A stretch of 64,000 nucleotides of DNA from Actinomycetota bacterium (GTDB lineage Bacteria; Actinomycetota; Acidimicrobiia; IMCC26256; VFJJ01): positions 105,715 to 169,714 of the forward strand of contig VFJJ01000051.1 in assembly GCA_009886115.1 (NCBI GenBank), written 5' to 3'. Positions 42,212 to 51,268 of the stretch are shown here, piece after piece (position 1 is the stretch's first letter; the number at the start of each line of letters is the position of its first letter). The notes below the pieces were generated by a model. It had not been told where the DNA came from. It was given only the letters and a program-made list of their open reading frames with translations, and made no database searches. Position numbers and translations under genes: made by a program.

Positions 42212-43660
42212 GTGAAGCGATTCTGGCTGGTCAAGGTGCTCAGCCTCGTCGCGACGTTGGCACTCGTCGCCGCAGCCTGCGGTGACGACGACGACGGCGG
42301 CGAAGCCACACCCGAGACGACGGCAGAGGCATCCGGCACAACAGCCGCAGGTGGGACCGACGGTGCCACCACGACGGTGCCACCCGAGGGGACCGACACC
42401 ACCGAGGGGACCGATACCACCGAGGGGACCGACACCACCGAGGCGCCCGCGACCGACAGTGATCCGACGGCGACGCCGGTGCCGATGCCTGAGTTCGAGG
42501 GTGATCCCTCGACCCGAGGGATCACCGACGACTCAATCAAGGTCGGCGGGGTCGCGCAACTCGACTTCTTCCCAGGGATGGAAGAAGGCGCCCGGGCCCG
42601 ATTCGAGCGAGCCAATCGTGAGGGCGGCATCCACGGACGCGAGATCGAGTTCATCGGGATCGAGAACGACGGATCCGACACGGCCAAGAACCTCGACATC
42701 ATTCGGGGCCAGGTCGAGAACGAGGAAGTCTTCGCGATGATCGCGACGAGCCCGAGCCTCCTGCCTGGTTCGACCGACTACATGGCCGAGAACCACGTGC
42801 CGTTCTTCGGCTGGGGCTTCATGCCCGGGTTCTGCCACCCCAACTACTGGGGCTTCGGCTTCAACGGCTGCCTGTCGCCTGGGCCCTTCGGTGTCCCGGA
42901 CGCTCCGGGCAACGAGTCGTTGATCGCTCCCATCTCCGAGCTCGTGGGCAAGCCTGTCGAGGAGCTGAGAATCGTCGTGCTCAACAGCGACGACGACGCT
43001 GGCCGTGGTGGCCAGGCTGGATACCAGGCCCTGTTCGGTGACCAGATCGTGGCCGATGACTACGTTCCCACCGTCACCGCAGGTGGTGTCACCGACGCGA
43101 CGCCGTGGGTGAACCTCGTCAACGAAAACGACCCCGACGCGGTCATCCTGTCGGTCGACTTCGGTGCTGCCGTCGTGCTCAAGGCTGCGATCCTCGCCAG
43201 CGGCTACGAGGGTCCTCTCGTCGACTACACCACCTACCAGCCCGGATTGCTCGAGGCTCAGCCCAACGTGGCCCAGGGCCTCGAGGGCGGCTACACCAAC
43301 TCGCAGATCCCGCCGATCGAGGACGGCACCCCCGGTCCTCAGCAGATCATCACCGACCTCGAGGCCATCGGCGAGCCGCCGTTCGCGGCGTCGGGTGCTT
43401 CGATCGGCTACTGGTCGGCCGACCTGCTGGTGCAGCAGCTGCTCGCCGTCGGGGAGGATCTCAACACGAAGACCTTCTACGACACCGTCAACCTGACGGG
43501 CTTCACTTACACGCCGCCCGAAGGCGGCCTCGGTCCGATCGCCTACCCGATCGGTCACTTCCAGATGCAGCCTTGCGCAGCCCTTGTCCAGGTGATCGAC
43601 GGTAAGTACACGTCGGCCGTCCCGTTCTCGTGCTACAAGCTCGTCGACTTGGCTGCATAG
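42212..43660 (+). CDS. ABC transporter substrate-binding lipoprotein (LivJ/K-like)
   Basis: Lipobox VAAAC; KVGGVAQLDFFPGMEEGARARFERANREGGIHGREIEFIGIENDGSD. RBS-like aagggggaac before GTG at 42212. Confidence 0.9.
   Translation: MKRFWLVKVLSLVATLALVAAACGDDDDGGEATPETTAEASGTTAAGGTDGATTTVPPEGTDTTEGTDTTEGTDTTEAPATDSDPTATPVPMPEFEGDPSTRGITDDSIKVGGVAQLDFFPGMEEGARARFERANREGGIHGREIEFIGIENDGSDTAKNLDIIRGQVENEEVFAMIATSPSLLPGSTDYMAENHVPFFGWGFMPGFCHPNYWGFGFNGCLSPGPFGVPDAPGNESLIAPISELVGKPVEELRIVVLNSDDDAGRGGQAGYQALFGDQIVADDYVPTVTAGGVTDATPWVNLVNENDPDAVILSVDFGAAVVLKAAILASGYEGPLVDYTTYQPGLLEAQPNVAQGLEGGYTNSQIPPIEDGTPGPQQIITDLEAIGEPPFAASGASIGYWSADLLVQQLLAVGEDLNTKTFYDTVNLTGFTYTPPEGGLGPIAYPIGHFQMQPCAALVQVIDGKYTSAVPFSCYKLVDLAA
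42386..42439. repeat. 18-bp tandem repeat x3 encoding (EGTDTT)3 linker
   Basis: GAGGGGACCGA(C/T)ACCACC three times, read directly. Confidence 0.95.
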
Positions 43661-43681
43661 CACCACCATCAGCTGATCACC

Positions 43682-43713
43682 GATGCCCGTCCACCTCCGG
43701 GTGGGCGGGCATC
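43682..43713. terminator. hairpin between convergent genes
   Basis: GATGCCCGTCCACC / GGTGGGCGGGCATC, 14-bp arms with one G-T type mismatch, 4-nt loop; no T tract. Confidence 0.65.
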
Positions 43714-44674
43714 ACCGCGCCGGCGCGCCGGTGTGCGTCGGGTTGGCGCGTTGGAGCGCCTCGGTTGCCGCGAGGGTGGGCAGCGACGGGGTGGCCCCGG
43801 CGACCGTGGTGGCCAGGGCCCCGGCGGCGCTGGCCCGTTCGAGCGCGGCTGGCAGCGCCGAACCGGTGGCCAGGGCCGCGGCCAGTGCACCGCAGAACGC
43901 GTCGCCGGCGGCTGTGGAGTCGAGCGGCGTGACCCGAAACGCCGTCACCAGAAGCCCGGCGGCCGTCGGCCCGTCGACGAGCACCGCGCCACGTTCGCCC
44001 ATCGTCACCACGACGGCCCCGACCCCGCGGCGGAGCAGCACGCGGGCCGCGGCGATCGCCCCGTCGACGGTGGACGTGTCGAGGCCGGTGAGCAGCGCGG
44101 CCTCGTGCTCGTTCGGGACGAGGATGTCGCACAGGGCGAGGATGGCGTCGGGCAGGCCGTCCGCCGGTGCCGGAGCCGGGTTGAGGATCGTCACGGCCCC
44201 CGCCCCCCGTGCGACCGCCAGGGACGCAGCGACGACCACGAGCGGGCATTCGAGCTGGGCCAGCACGACACACGACCCTGCGATCGTCGACGCATGCCGT
44301 GCAATCGCCGCGTCGTCGACACGGCCGTTGGCTTCGGGCACCACCACGATGAGGTTCTCGCCGGCGTCGCTCACCGCGATGAGGGCCACGCCGGTCGGTG
44401 AGCCGACGAGACGTTGCACACCAACGGCGTCGATCGCCTCGGCCTCCAGCAGCGCCAGCAACGACTCGCCCATGGCGTCGCCTCCGACGGCGCCGATCAT
44501 GGCCGTGCGCGCGCCTTGACGGGCCGCGGCGACGGCCTGGTTGAGCCCCTTGCCGCCGGGCACCGTGACGAACGCGGTCCCCAGCACGGTTTCGCCGGGG
44601 GCGGGCAGCCGGGGGGTCCGGGCCACGAGATCCATGTTGAGGCTGCCCACCACCGTCACGTCGAAGATGCTCAT
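43712..44674 (-). CDS. rbsK: ribokinase / PfkB family sugar kinase
   Basis: VVGSLNMDLVARTPRLPAPGETVLGTAFVTVPGGKGLNQAVAAARQG; C-terminal PLDSTAAGDAFCGALAAAL. Confidence 0.88.
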   Translation of the reverse strand: MSIFDVTVVGSLNMDLVARTPRLPAPGETVLGTAFVTVPGGKGLNQAVAAARQGARTAMIGAVGGDAMGESLLALLEAEAIDAVGVQRLVGSPTGVALIAVSDAGENLIVVVPEANGRVDDAAIARHASTIAGSCVVLAQLECPLVVVAASLAVARGAGAVTILNPAPAPADGLPDAILALCDILVPNEHEAALLTGLDTSTVDGAIAAARVLLRRGVGAVVVTMGERGAVLVDGPTAAGLLVTAFRVTPLDSTAAGDAFCGALAAALATGSALPAALERASAAGALATTVAGATPSLPTLAATEALQRANPTHTGAPAR

Positions 44675-44775
44675 GGCCCGCCATCCTCCCATGCCGGTCC
44701 CGAACTTCTCGTCCAGAACCGCGCCGAGAGCGGTCGGGGACGCTAAGAACGGCTGTGCATGCGTAGCCTGGGGCC

Positions 44776-46770
44776 ATGAGCGACGTGCATCCCCTGGCCC
44801 TGCTGAGCGCCGACGAGATCAACGATGCGGTGGCGATCCTCAGGGCCGATCACCGCATCGCCGGCGCCGCCGACACAGCCGAGACTGTTCGATTCCCCGC
44901 CGTGCGGGTGGCCGAACCCACCAAGGCGGAGCTGGCCGAGATGGAAGCGGGAACACGGCCGATCGACCGGCGGGTGCGGGTGATGGTCGTGCCCGGGCCC
45001 GGGCCGGGTGTCGTCGACGCGGTGGTGTCGCTCACCACCGGGCAGGTGGTGGAATGGGTCGAGACGGCCGACGCCCATCCGACGCTGCTGTTCATGGAGG
45101 CCATGAGCGCGATCAACGCCACCCGGGCGCACCCCGAGTGGCAGGCGGCCATCCGTCTGCGCGGCATCGAGGACTTCGAGCAGGTCCAGATCGACCCGTG
45201 GCCACCCGGGCGCTTCGGGTTGGCGTACGAGTCGGAGCGGCGCATCGTGCGGTGCATCTCGTTCTGGCGCGAAACCGGTGGCGCCAACGGGTATGCCCGT
45301 CCGATCGAGGGCTTGCTGACGATCGTCGACGCGGCCCGGGGTGAGGTGCTCGAGTTCATCGACACCGGCATCGTGCCGCTGGCTCCCGAGCTCGGCAGCT
45401 ACTTCCCCGCCGACCAGCCGAGCCTGCGCAGCGACCTCAAGCCGATCGAGATCACCCAGCCCGAAGGGCCCAGCTTCACCGTCGACGGGAATCTCGTTGG
45501 GTGGCAGGGCTGGCAGCTCCGCATCGGCTGGGATCCCTTCGAGGGCCTGGTGCTGCACCAGGTGGGCTATCGCGATCGCAGCGGGGCGAGCGCGGTCGAC
45601 GAGCTGCGGCCCATCCTGCATCGAGCCGCCGTCTCGGAGATGGTCGTACCGTACGGCGACACCGACCCCATGCACTTCTGGAAGAACGCCTTCGACGCCG
45701 GCGAGTGGGGCCTCGGTCGCATGACCACGTCGCTCAAGCTGGGCTGCGACTGCGTGGGGCACATCCACTATTTCGACGTGCACAACACCCTCGACCGGGG
45801 CGAGCCCTACGTGGTGGCCAACGCCATCTGCATGCACGAGGAGGACTACGGGATCCTCTGGAAGCACGTCGACATGCACCACGGCACCAGCGAGGTGCGG
45901 CGCTCCCGCCGCCTCGTCGTGAGCTTCGTGGCCACCGTGGGCAACTACGAGTACGGGTTCTTCTGGTACTTCTACCTCGACGGCACGATCCAGCTCGAGG
46001 TCAAGCTCACCGGGATCATGTCGACCAAGGCCATGGCGATCGACGCCCCGGCGTCGGCGGCACTCCCCTACACGCGCCAGATCGCCCCGGGCCTGGCCGC
46101 CCCTCTGCACCAGCACCTGTTCAACGTGCGTCTCGACGTCACGGTCGACGGCTTCGACAACACAGTCGAGGAGGTGAACGTGCGACCGATCCCGCCGGGG
46201 CCCGACAACCCGTGGGCCAACGCCTTCGTGGCCGAGGCCACCGTGCTCGAGACCGAGCTCGCGGCGATCCGAGACATCGACCCGGCGAAGGCTCGCGCCT
46301 GGCGCATCGTCAATCCCACCAAGCTCAACGGGCTCGGCGAGCCTGTGGCCTACAAGCTCATCCCCGGCTCGACACCTACCTTGCACGCCGACCCGTCGTC
46401 GAACGTGGGTCGACGCGCCGGCTTCGCCCGTCACAACCTCTGGGTCACACCGTGGCGGGCCGACGAGCGCCGCGCGGCTGGCGAATACCCCAACCAGAGC
46501 GTCGGCGGCGACGGCCTGCCGCGCTGGACGGCCGCCGATCGGCCCATCGTCGACACCGACATCGTGGTCTGGCACACCTTCGGCGTGACGCATGTACCCC
46601 GGCCCGAGGACTGGCCCGTCATGCCCGTCGAGTACGCGGGCTTCTCGCTCGTACCCTTCGGCTTCTTCGACCGCAACCCGGCCCTCGACCTCCCGCCCGC
46701 GGCGGCCGACGGCGAGCACTGCCACGCCGAGACCGCCGAGCCGGCCGAGACCGGCACACCGTCGCCGTGA
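44776..46770 (+). CDS. primary-amine oxidase (copper/topaquinone)
   Basis: TPQ motif VGNYEYGFFWYFYLDGTIQLEVKLTGIM; HQHLFNVRLDVTVDG copper-ligand region; RYTGIMH-like C-terminus. Confidence 0.94.
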   Translation: MSDVHPLALLSADEINDAVAILRADHRIAGAADTAETVRFPAVRVAEPTKAELAEMEAGTRPIDRRVRVMVVPGPGPGVVDAVVSLTTGQVVEWVETADAHPTLLFMEAMSAINATRAHPEWQAAIRLRGIEDFEQVQIDPWPPGRFGLAYESERRIVRCISFWRETGGANGYARPIEGLLTIVDAARGEVLEFIDTGIVPLAPELGSYFPADQPSLRSDLKPIEITQPEGPSFTVDGNLVGWQGWQLRIGWDPFEGLVLHQVGYRDRSGASAVDELRPILHRAAVSEMVVPYGDTDPMHFWKNAFDAGEWGLGRMTTSLKLGCDCVGHIHYFDVHNTLDRGEPYVVANAICMHEEDYGILWKHVDMHHGTSEVRRSRRLVVSFVATVGNYEYGFFWYFYLDGTIQLEVKLTGIMSTKAMAIDAPASAALPYTRQIAPGLAAPLHQHLFNVRLDVTVDGFDNTVEEVNVRPIPPGPDNPWANAFVAEATVLETELAAIRDIDPAKARAWRIVNPTKLNGLGEPVAYKLIPGSTPTLHADPSSNVGRRAGFARHNLWVTPWRADERRAAGEYPNQSVGGDGLPRWTAADRPIVDTDIVVWHTFGVTHVPRPEDWPVMPVEYAGFSLVPFGFFDRNPALDLPPAAADGEHCHAETAEPAETGTPSP

Positions 46771-47918
46771 GCGTGGCGAGCCTCGTCTCCGGGAGTCCGC
46801 CGATCGAGGTGTTCGACTGCGACGGCCACGTGGCCGAGCCGCGTTCGCTGTTCGACGACTATGCCGATCCCGGGTTCCGGGCCGCGGCCAACGCGGCGCT
46901 GCACGTGCAGAACTTCGAGGGCGGTGGGTCGGGGCTCATGCTCGATGGCCGGTGCATCGTGCGGGGCATCGAGGCCGTCACCTTTGCCGGACAGAGCCCC
47001 GCCATGTTCCTGGGCAAGCACTGGGACGACGGGTATCCCGGCGCGTTCGATCCCGCGCACCGCTTGGGAGACATGGACGCCGAGGGCATCGACCGGGCCA
47101 TGGTCTTCCCGTCGCTGCTGGGCGCGATCGGCGGGGTGAGCGACACCGCACTCGCCGCGGCGATGTGCCGGGCGTACAACCGGTGGATGCTCGACTACTG
47201 CTCGACCGACCCGAACCGGCTGTTCGGTGTGGCGGTCGTCCCGCTGCAGGACCCGGCCGCAGCCGCAACCGAGGCCGAGTGGGCGGCGGCGCAGGGATAT
47301 CGCTGTGTGATGGTGCGGCCCTGTCCTTACACCGGTCGCACCATCGAGCATCCCGATTTCGATCGGTTCTACTCGGTGTGCGAGGACGCCGGAATGGTGA
47401 TCGGATTGCACCCGTTCCCGTTTCCCGACGTGGCCTGGAGTCAGACACTTATCGGCGATCTCGCCGGCGCTCCCGGCAGCGCGATCCAGATGGCCGACAT
47501 GGTGTGCCTGCCGATCGACAACATGCTGACCATGGCCTGGGCCATGTTCGGTGGCCTCACCGATCGCCACCCGCGCTTGAGCTTCTCGTTCCTCGAATCC
47601 AATGGCACCTGGGTCGCCATGTGGATCGACCGCCTCGAGTCGCGCTTTCACCGGGGCGGCCATCGCGCCATCACCACACCGCCGCGCGAGATCCTGGCGC
47701 GCCAGTGCTACATCTCGGTCGAGGGCGACGAACGGTCGCTTCCCCTCGTGGCTGAGCTCATCGGCGTCGACCGTCTGGTGTGGGCATCCGATTTCCCGCA
47801 CTTCGACGGGCACTTCCCGGGAGCGGTCACCGAGGCCCTCGACGGGCTGTCGACGCTCCCCGATCCGGTGGTGCGTCAGGTGCTCGGCGCCAACGCCTCT
47901 CGCATGTACGGGATCTGA
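46767..47918 (+). CDS. amidohydrolase family protein (metal-dependent, TIM barrel)
   Basis: EVFDCDGHVAEP, VIGLHPFPF, LVWASDFPHFDGHFPGAV; GTG start overlaps the amine oxidase stop. Confidence 0.85.
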   Translation: MSVASLVSGSPPIEVFDCDGHVAEPRSLFDDYADPGFRAAANAALHVQNFEGGGSGLMLDGRCIVRGIEAVTFAGQSPAMFLGKHWDDGYPGAFDPAHRLGDMDAEGIDRAMVFPSLLGAIGGVSDTALAAAMCRAYNRWMLDYCSTDPNRLFGVAVVPLQDPAAAATEAEWAAAQGYRCVMVRPCPYTGRTIEHPDFDRFYSVCEDAGMVIGLHPFPFPDVAWSQTLIGDLAGAPGSAIQMADMVCLPIDNMLTMAWAMFGGLTDRHPRLSFSFLESNGTWVAMWIDRLESRFHRGGHRAITTPPREILARQCYISVEGDERSLPLVAELIGVDRLVWASDFPHFDGHFPGAVTEALDGLSTLPDPVVRQVLGANASRMYGI

Positions 47919-47925
47919 GGCGCTC

Positions 47926-48543
47926 ATGGTTCCGCTCGGTGTGGTCTCGGTGGTCTACGGCGCGCTCCCGATCGACGAGATCGCCCGGACCGCTCGGGCC
48001 GACGGCTTCGACGAGCTGATCGGCTCGGCCGACACGCCCGACGGTTTGGCCCTGCCGATCAGCTCGCGTTACACGCGCCCGCCCGAGCCCGGCCCGGGCA
48101 CCTACTGCAGCCCGCACGTGCACTGGAGCTGGGAACAGACCGTGGCCGCCTTCCGGAGCGCTCCGGGCTGCCTGCTGGAGCCGCATCCCTGGTGCTGTGT
48201 CGACACCACCGAGGCCGTGCTGGCCATGCTCGACGAGGTGCCGGGGCTCCGGCTCGTGGTCGACGTCGGGCACGTCACGTACTGGGGCGGCGATCCGCTG
48301 GAGCTGCTCCCGTTCGCCGGTGCCGTCCAGCTCCGCCAGGCCCGGCCCGGCGTGGCCCAGTGCCGCGTCGACGAGGGGACGATCGATCTCGCGGCGGTGG
48401 TGGCTGCTGCGCTCGCGGCCGACGATCGGCCGGCGCTGTGCGTGGAGTACTTCGACCTCGACATCCGTCCCGAGTACCGACTCGACGACCCGCGGGGCCA
48501 CGCCGTCGAGCTGGCCGAGCATCTGCGCCCGCTCCTGCGCTGA
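47926..48543 (+). CDS. xylose isomerase-like TIM-barrel hypothetical protein
   Basis: ARTARADGFDELIGSADT, LVVDVGHVTYWGGDPLELLPFAGAVQLRQA, LCVEYFD pattern. Confidence 0.6.
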   Translation: MVPLGVVSVVYGALPIDEIARTARADGFDELIGSADTPDGLALPISSRYTRPPEPGPGTYCSPHVHWSWEQTVAAFRSAPGCLLEPHPWCCVDTTEAVLAMLDEVPGLRLVVDVGHVTYWGGDPLELLPFAGAVQLRQARPGVAQCRVDEGTIDLAAVVAAALAADDRPALCVEYFDLDIRPEYRLDDPRGHAVELAEHLRPLLR

Positions 48544-48595
48544 AGCGGCCCGCCCCTCGCTGTGCGCACCGCGCGAGCGCCGCCGGCGGCGTCGC

Positions 48596-50437
48596 TCAGC
48601 CGCCGAGCACGGTGAGCTCGGCAATGCCGCCGCAGTCGGGGCTCTCGTGGCCGGTGAGCGTGAGGGCCACGCTTCGGCCGCTCACCCCGGGGAACACCGC
48701 GACGTCGGGGTCGGGCGTCCCCGCCAGCTCGTGGGTCTCCTCGAACACCGTGGTGCCGTCACCGTCGATGACCCTGATCGTGACGGCGTCGAAGCCGAAG
48801 TTCTGCCGGAACTCCGGGTTGGCCTGGAGGGCGTTGCCGGTGATGCGCACCTCGCTGATGGGGGTGTCGGCATCGAGCAACCACACGTACACCGACGACG
48901 GGCCGTCGACGTCGCCGGCCGAGAACCATGACGTGGTCGGATCGTCGTCGATGGCCAGGGCCGCCGGGAACTCCCCTCCGGGGTACTCCGACGACGCCGT
49001 CACCGTGCCCCGTCGGGTGATGTCGGAACGTGGCCGCGTCGTGGCCGGGACGGTCGCGGTCGCGGTCGCGGTCGTGGCCGTGGTTCCGACCGTCTCCGGC
49101 GTCGGCACCGTCGTCGTCGTCGTCGGTCCGGTCGTGGTTGAGGGCACCTCGGGGACCACCGCCCCGAGGTCGAAGTCGGCGTCACCGGTTGAACCAACCG
49201 GTCGTTCGAATTGCTCGCCGGTGTCGACGTCGGTGAGGACGAGCGTGGCCAGCGGATCCGCCGAGGGCGACACCACCGCCACCGAGACCGGGTCGAATCC
49301 CTCCCACGACGGTCCGGTGTAGAAGGCGGCCGCAGCGACAGGCTCAGGCTCGAGGAGCGGGTTCCCGCAACGGCACCGCACCCGGGGCACACCCCGATCG
49401 TCGACGAGCACCGCCGTGCCCGCCTGGAGCACCGACTGCCGAGGCGTCGCCCGTCCGTTTGAGTAGCCGTGGTTGGTGACCCGGGTGTCGGCGCCGAGCA
49501 CGACCGGCGTGAGCCGGTCCACGTATTCGGCGATCTCCGATGGGTCGATGCCGAGCACCTCGGCCCAGGCCCGGGCCTTGTCGGGACTCTCGCCGAGGAA
49601 CTCGACCAACTGCACCGGATCGCACGCGCCGTCGTCGCGGGTGCCGCCGTACAGGCCCGGTGTACCCCCCGGCGAGGTGGAGATGAGGATGGTCCCCTCG
49701 GCGGTGGTGGGCGCACTGGCCTCGGTGACGCTCAGCGGTGTCACTCCTTGTCCACCGCTCTTGGGCGGCCGGGCCCGATCGACCGACTTGGTGAACACGG
49801 CGGGCCCCGGCGACGACGCCCGTTCGAGGAAGATCTCGCCCGGAGCGCCAACCGGGGCCCCGTCCGAAGCTGTGGTGTCGTCTCCCCCGCCCATCACCAC
49901 CACGGCGATGGCGACGATGGCGATCACCAGCGCCACCGCGGCACCTGCGAGCCAACGGTTCGACGATGTCGCCCGGGCGGGCCCCGGGACGAACGGGACG
50001 GGTACCACGGGGGGAACGGCCGCCCCGGGCGGGGTCGGTGGCGGCGGCACCCACCCGGCTGCGGGCAGGGCGCCGGACGGGTCGCCCGGCAGGGGCGGTA
50101 GTGCCGGCAGGGGCGGCAGCGGCGGGACGGCTGAGCTTGCTCCCGACGGGACCGGCGGCCCCGGGAGTTGCGGCAGTTGCGATGCCATCCAGGCTTCGAG
50201 CTCGGCGATGCGGACGTTGGCGGCGTCGGTCGCGAGCATCCGGGCGACATTGGCGGCCAGGACCGGCAGCACCACGCCGAGCGCCACAGCGACGCCCACG
50301 ACGTTGCGAGTCGGGAACAGCACGGCGAACTGCTGGAGCAGCACCAGCACCCCGAGCGCCCCAACCAGACCCGAGAGCACACCGATGACGGGGAACGCGA
50401 ACCGGTGGCGGGCCCGGGGCAGACCGACGCCGTTCAT
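48596..50437 (-). CDS. membrane-anchored protein with DUF6777-like domain and C-terminal discoidin (F5/8 type C)-like domain
   Basis: TPGLYGGTRDDGACDPVQLVEFLGESPDKARAWAEVLGI (DUF6777-like); C-terminal VTASSEYPGGEFPAALAIDDDPTTSWFSAGDVDGPSSVYVWLLD. Confidence 0.75.
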   Translation of the reverse strand: MNGVGLPRARHRFAFPVIGVLSGLVGALGVLVLLQQFAVLFPTRNVVGVAVALGVVLPVLAANVARMLATDAANVRIAELEAWMASQLPQLPGPPVPSGASSAVPPLPPLPALPPLPGDPSGALPAAGWVPPPPTPPGAAVPPVVPVPFVPGPARATSSNRWLAGAAVALVIAIVAIAVVVMGGGDDTTASDGAPVGAPGEIFLERASSPGPAVFTKSVDRARPPKSGGQGVTPLSVTEASAPTTAEGTILISTSPGGTPGLYGGTRDDGACDPVQLVEFLGESPDKARAWAEVLGIDPSEIAEYVDRLTPVVLGADTRVTNHGYSNGRATPRQSVLQAGTAVLVDDRGVPRVRCRCGNPLLEPEPVAAAAFYTGPSWEGFDPVSVAVVSPSADPLATLVLTDVDTGEQFERPVGSTGDADFDLGAVVPEVPSTTTGPTTTTTVPTPETVGTTATTATATATVPATTRPRSDITRRGTVTASSEYPGGEFPAALAIDDDPTTSWFSAGDVDGPSSVYVWLLDADTPISEVRITGNALQANPEFRQNFGFDAVTIRVIDGDGTTVFEETHELAGTPDPDVAVFPGVSGRSVALTLTGHESPDCGGIAELTVLGG

Positions 50438-51156
50438 CGGATCGACGCCGGTCCGCCGGGGGCCCCGCCGAGCTGTTCGGCGAGCGCTCGGATCCCGTCG
50501 GGGCCCGAGCTCAGGTAGCTCTCGATCAGCGCGACCTGGTCGGCGGGTGTGGCGACGAGGGACTGGTTCTGCACGAGCGGAGCTCGCGGGTCGAAGCTCG
50601 GCGACCGGCCGCGGCTCCGGCCCCTGACCGCACGCCGTGTTCCGGCTGCGACACCGGCGAGCCCGAGCCCGGCGAGCACGACGCCGGCCCAGCCGGCGAC
50701 GGTCGCCAGCGGGTTGCCGCCCACCTTCACGAGCACGGAACCTTCACAGGCCCCGGGTCCGGTGCTGGTGGCGTGCACCTTGTAGAGCCCCACTCCGAAG
50801 CGGGAGTAGTCGCCGACCTCGATGCGGTCGCTCCAGATGATGGAGCCCGGCTCGCCTTCGGCCACCTGCCACCGGAAGCCCGCGAACTCGAGCTCGATCG
50901 TGTACGTCTCGATGATCGCATCGGACTCGACGACGATCTCGACGGTCGCGTCCTGGTCGACCTCGACGGCCTGGCCGGGGTCGTCGGCCGAGCGGCCGGC
51001 CACGTCGATCCCGTCGATGCTGGCGCTGCATCGCTCCGAGATCTCGGCACCGGCCGGCCGAGCGCTCGATACCGCCACCAAGCCCGAGACGGCGACGGCC
51101 ATCACCGAGCCCGCCAGGACCCGTCTCAGTGCACGGCCTGTGCGCGCCGAGGTCAC
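50434..51156 (-). CDS. exported/membrane hypothetical protein
   Basis: Signal-like AGSVMAVAVSGLVAVSSARPAGA and C-terminal TM VAGWAGVVLAGLGLAGVAAG; 4-nt overlap with the downstream gene. Confidence 0.65.
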   Translation of the reverse strand: MTSARTGRALRRVLAGSVMAVAVSGLVAVSSARPAGAEISERCSASIDGIDVAGRSADDPGQAVEVDQDATVEIVVESDAIIETYTIELEFAGFRWQVAEGEPGSIIWSDRIEVGDYSRFGVGLYKVHATSTGPGACEGSVLVKVGGNPLATVAGWAGVVLAGLGLAGVAAGTRRAVRGRSRGRSPSFDPRAPLVQNQSLVATPADQVALIESYLSSGPDGIRALAEQLGGAPGGPASIR

Positions 51157-51225
51157 GACACGAACCGTAGTCCCGGCGGCCCCACACGACGCTCGCCATG
51201 ACCGTCCACAGCCGAACGTGGCCGT

Positions 51226-51241
51226 CCATGGCCGGCCATGG
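51226..51241. repeat. 16-bp perfect palindrome CCATGGCCGGCCATGG within GGCCGTCCA repeats
   Basis: Read directly; flanking GTGGCCGT / GGCCGTCCACG. Confidence 0.9.
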
Positions 51242-51268
51242 CCGTCCACGACACGTGCCGGAAACGGG

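Noticed and set aside
44743-46725. 660-aa reverse ORF
   Set aside because: Antisense to the copper amine oxidase; no domain signal.
49060-49110. ggtcgc/ggtcgt repeated tract
   Set aside because: Explained as a Thr/Ala/Val-rich linker in the DUF6777/discoidin protein.
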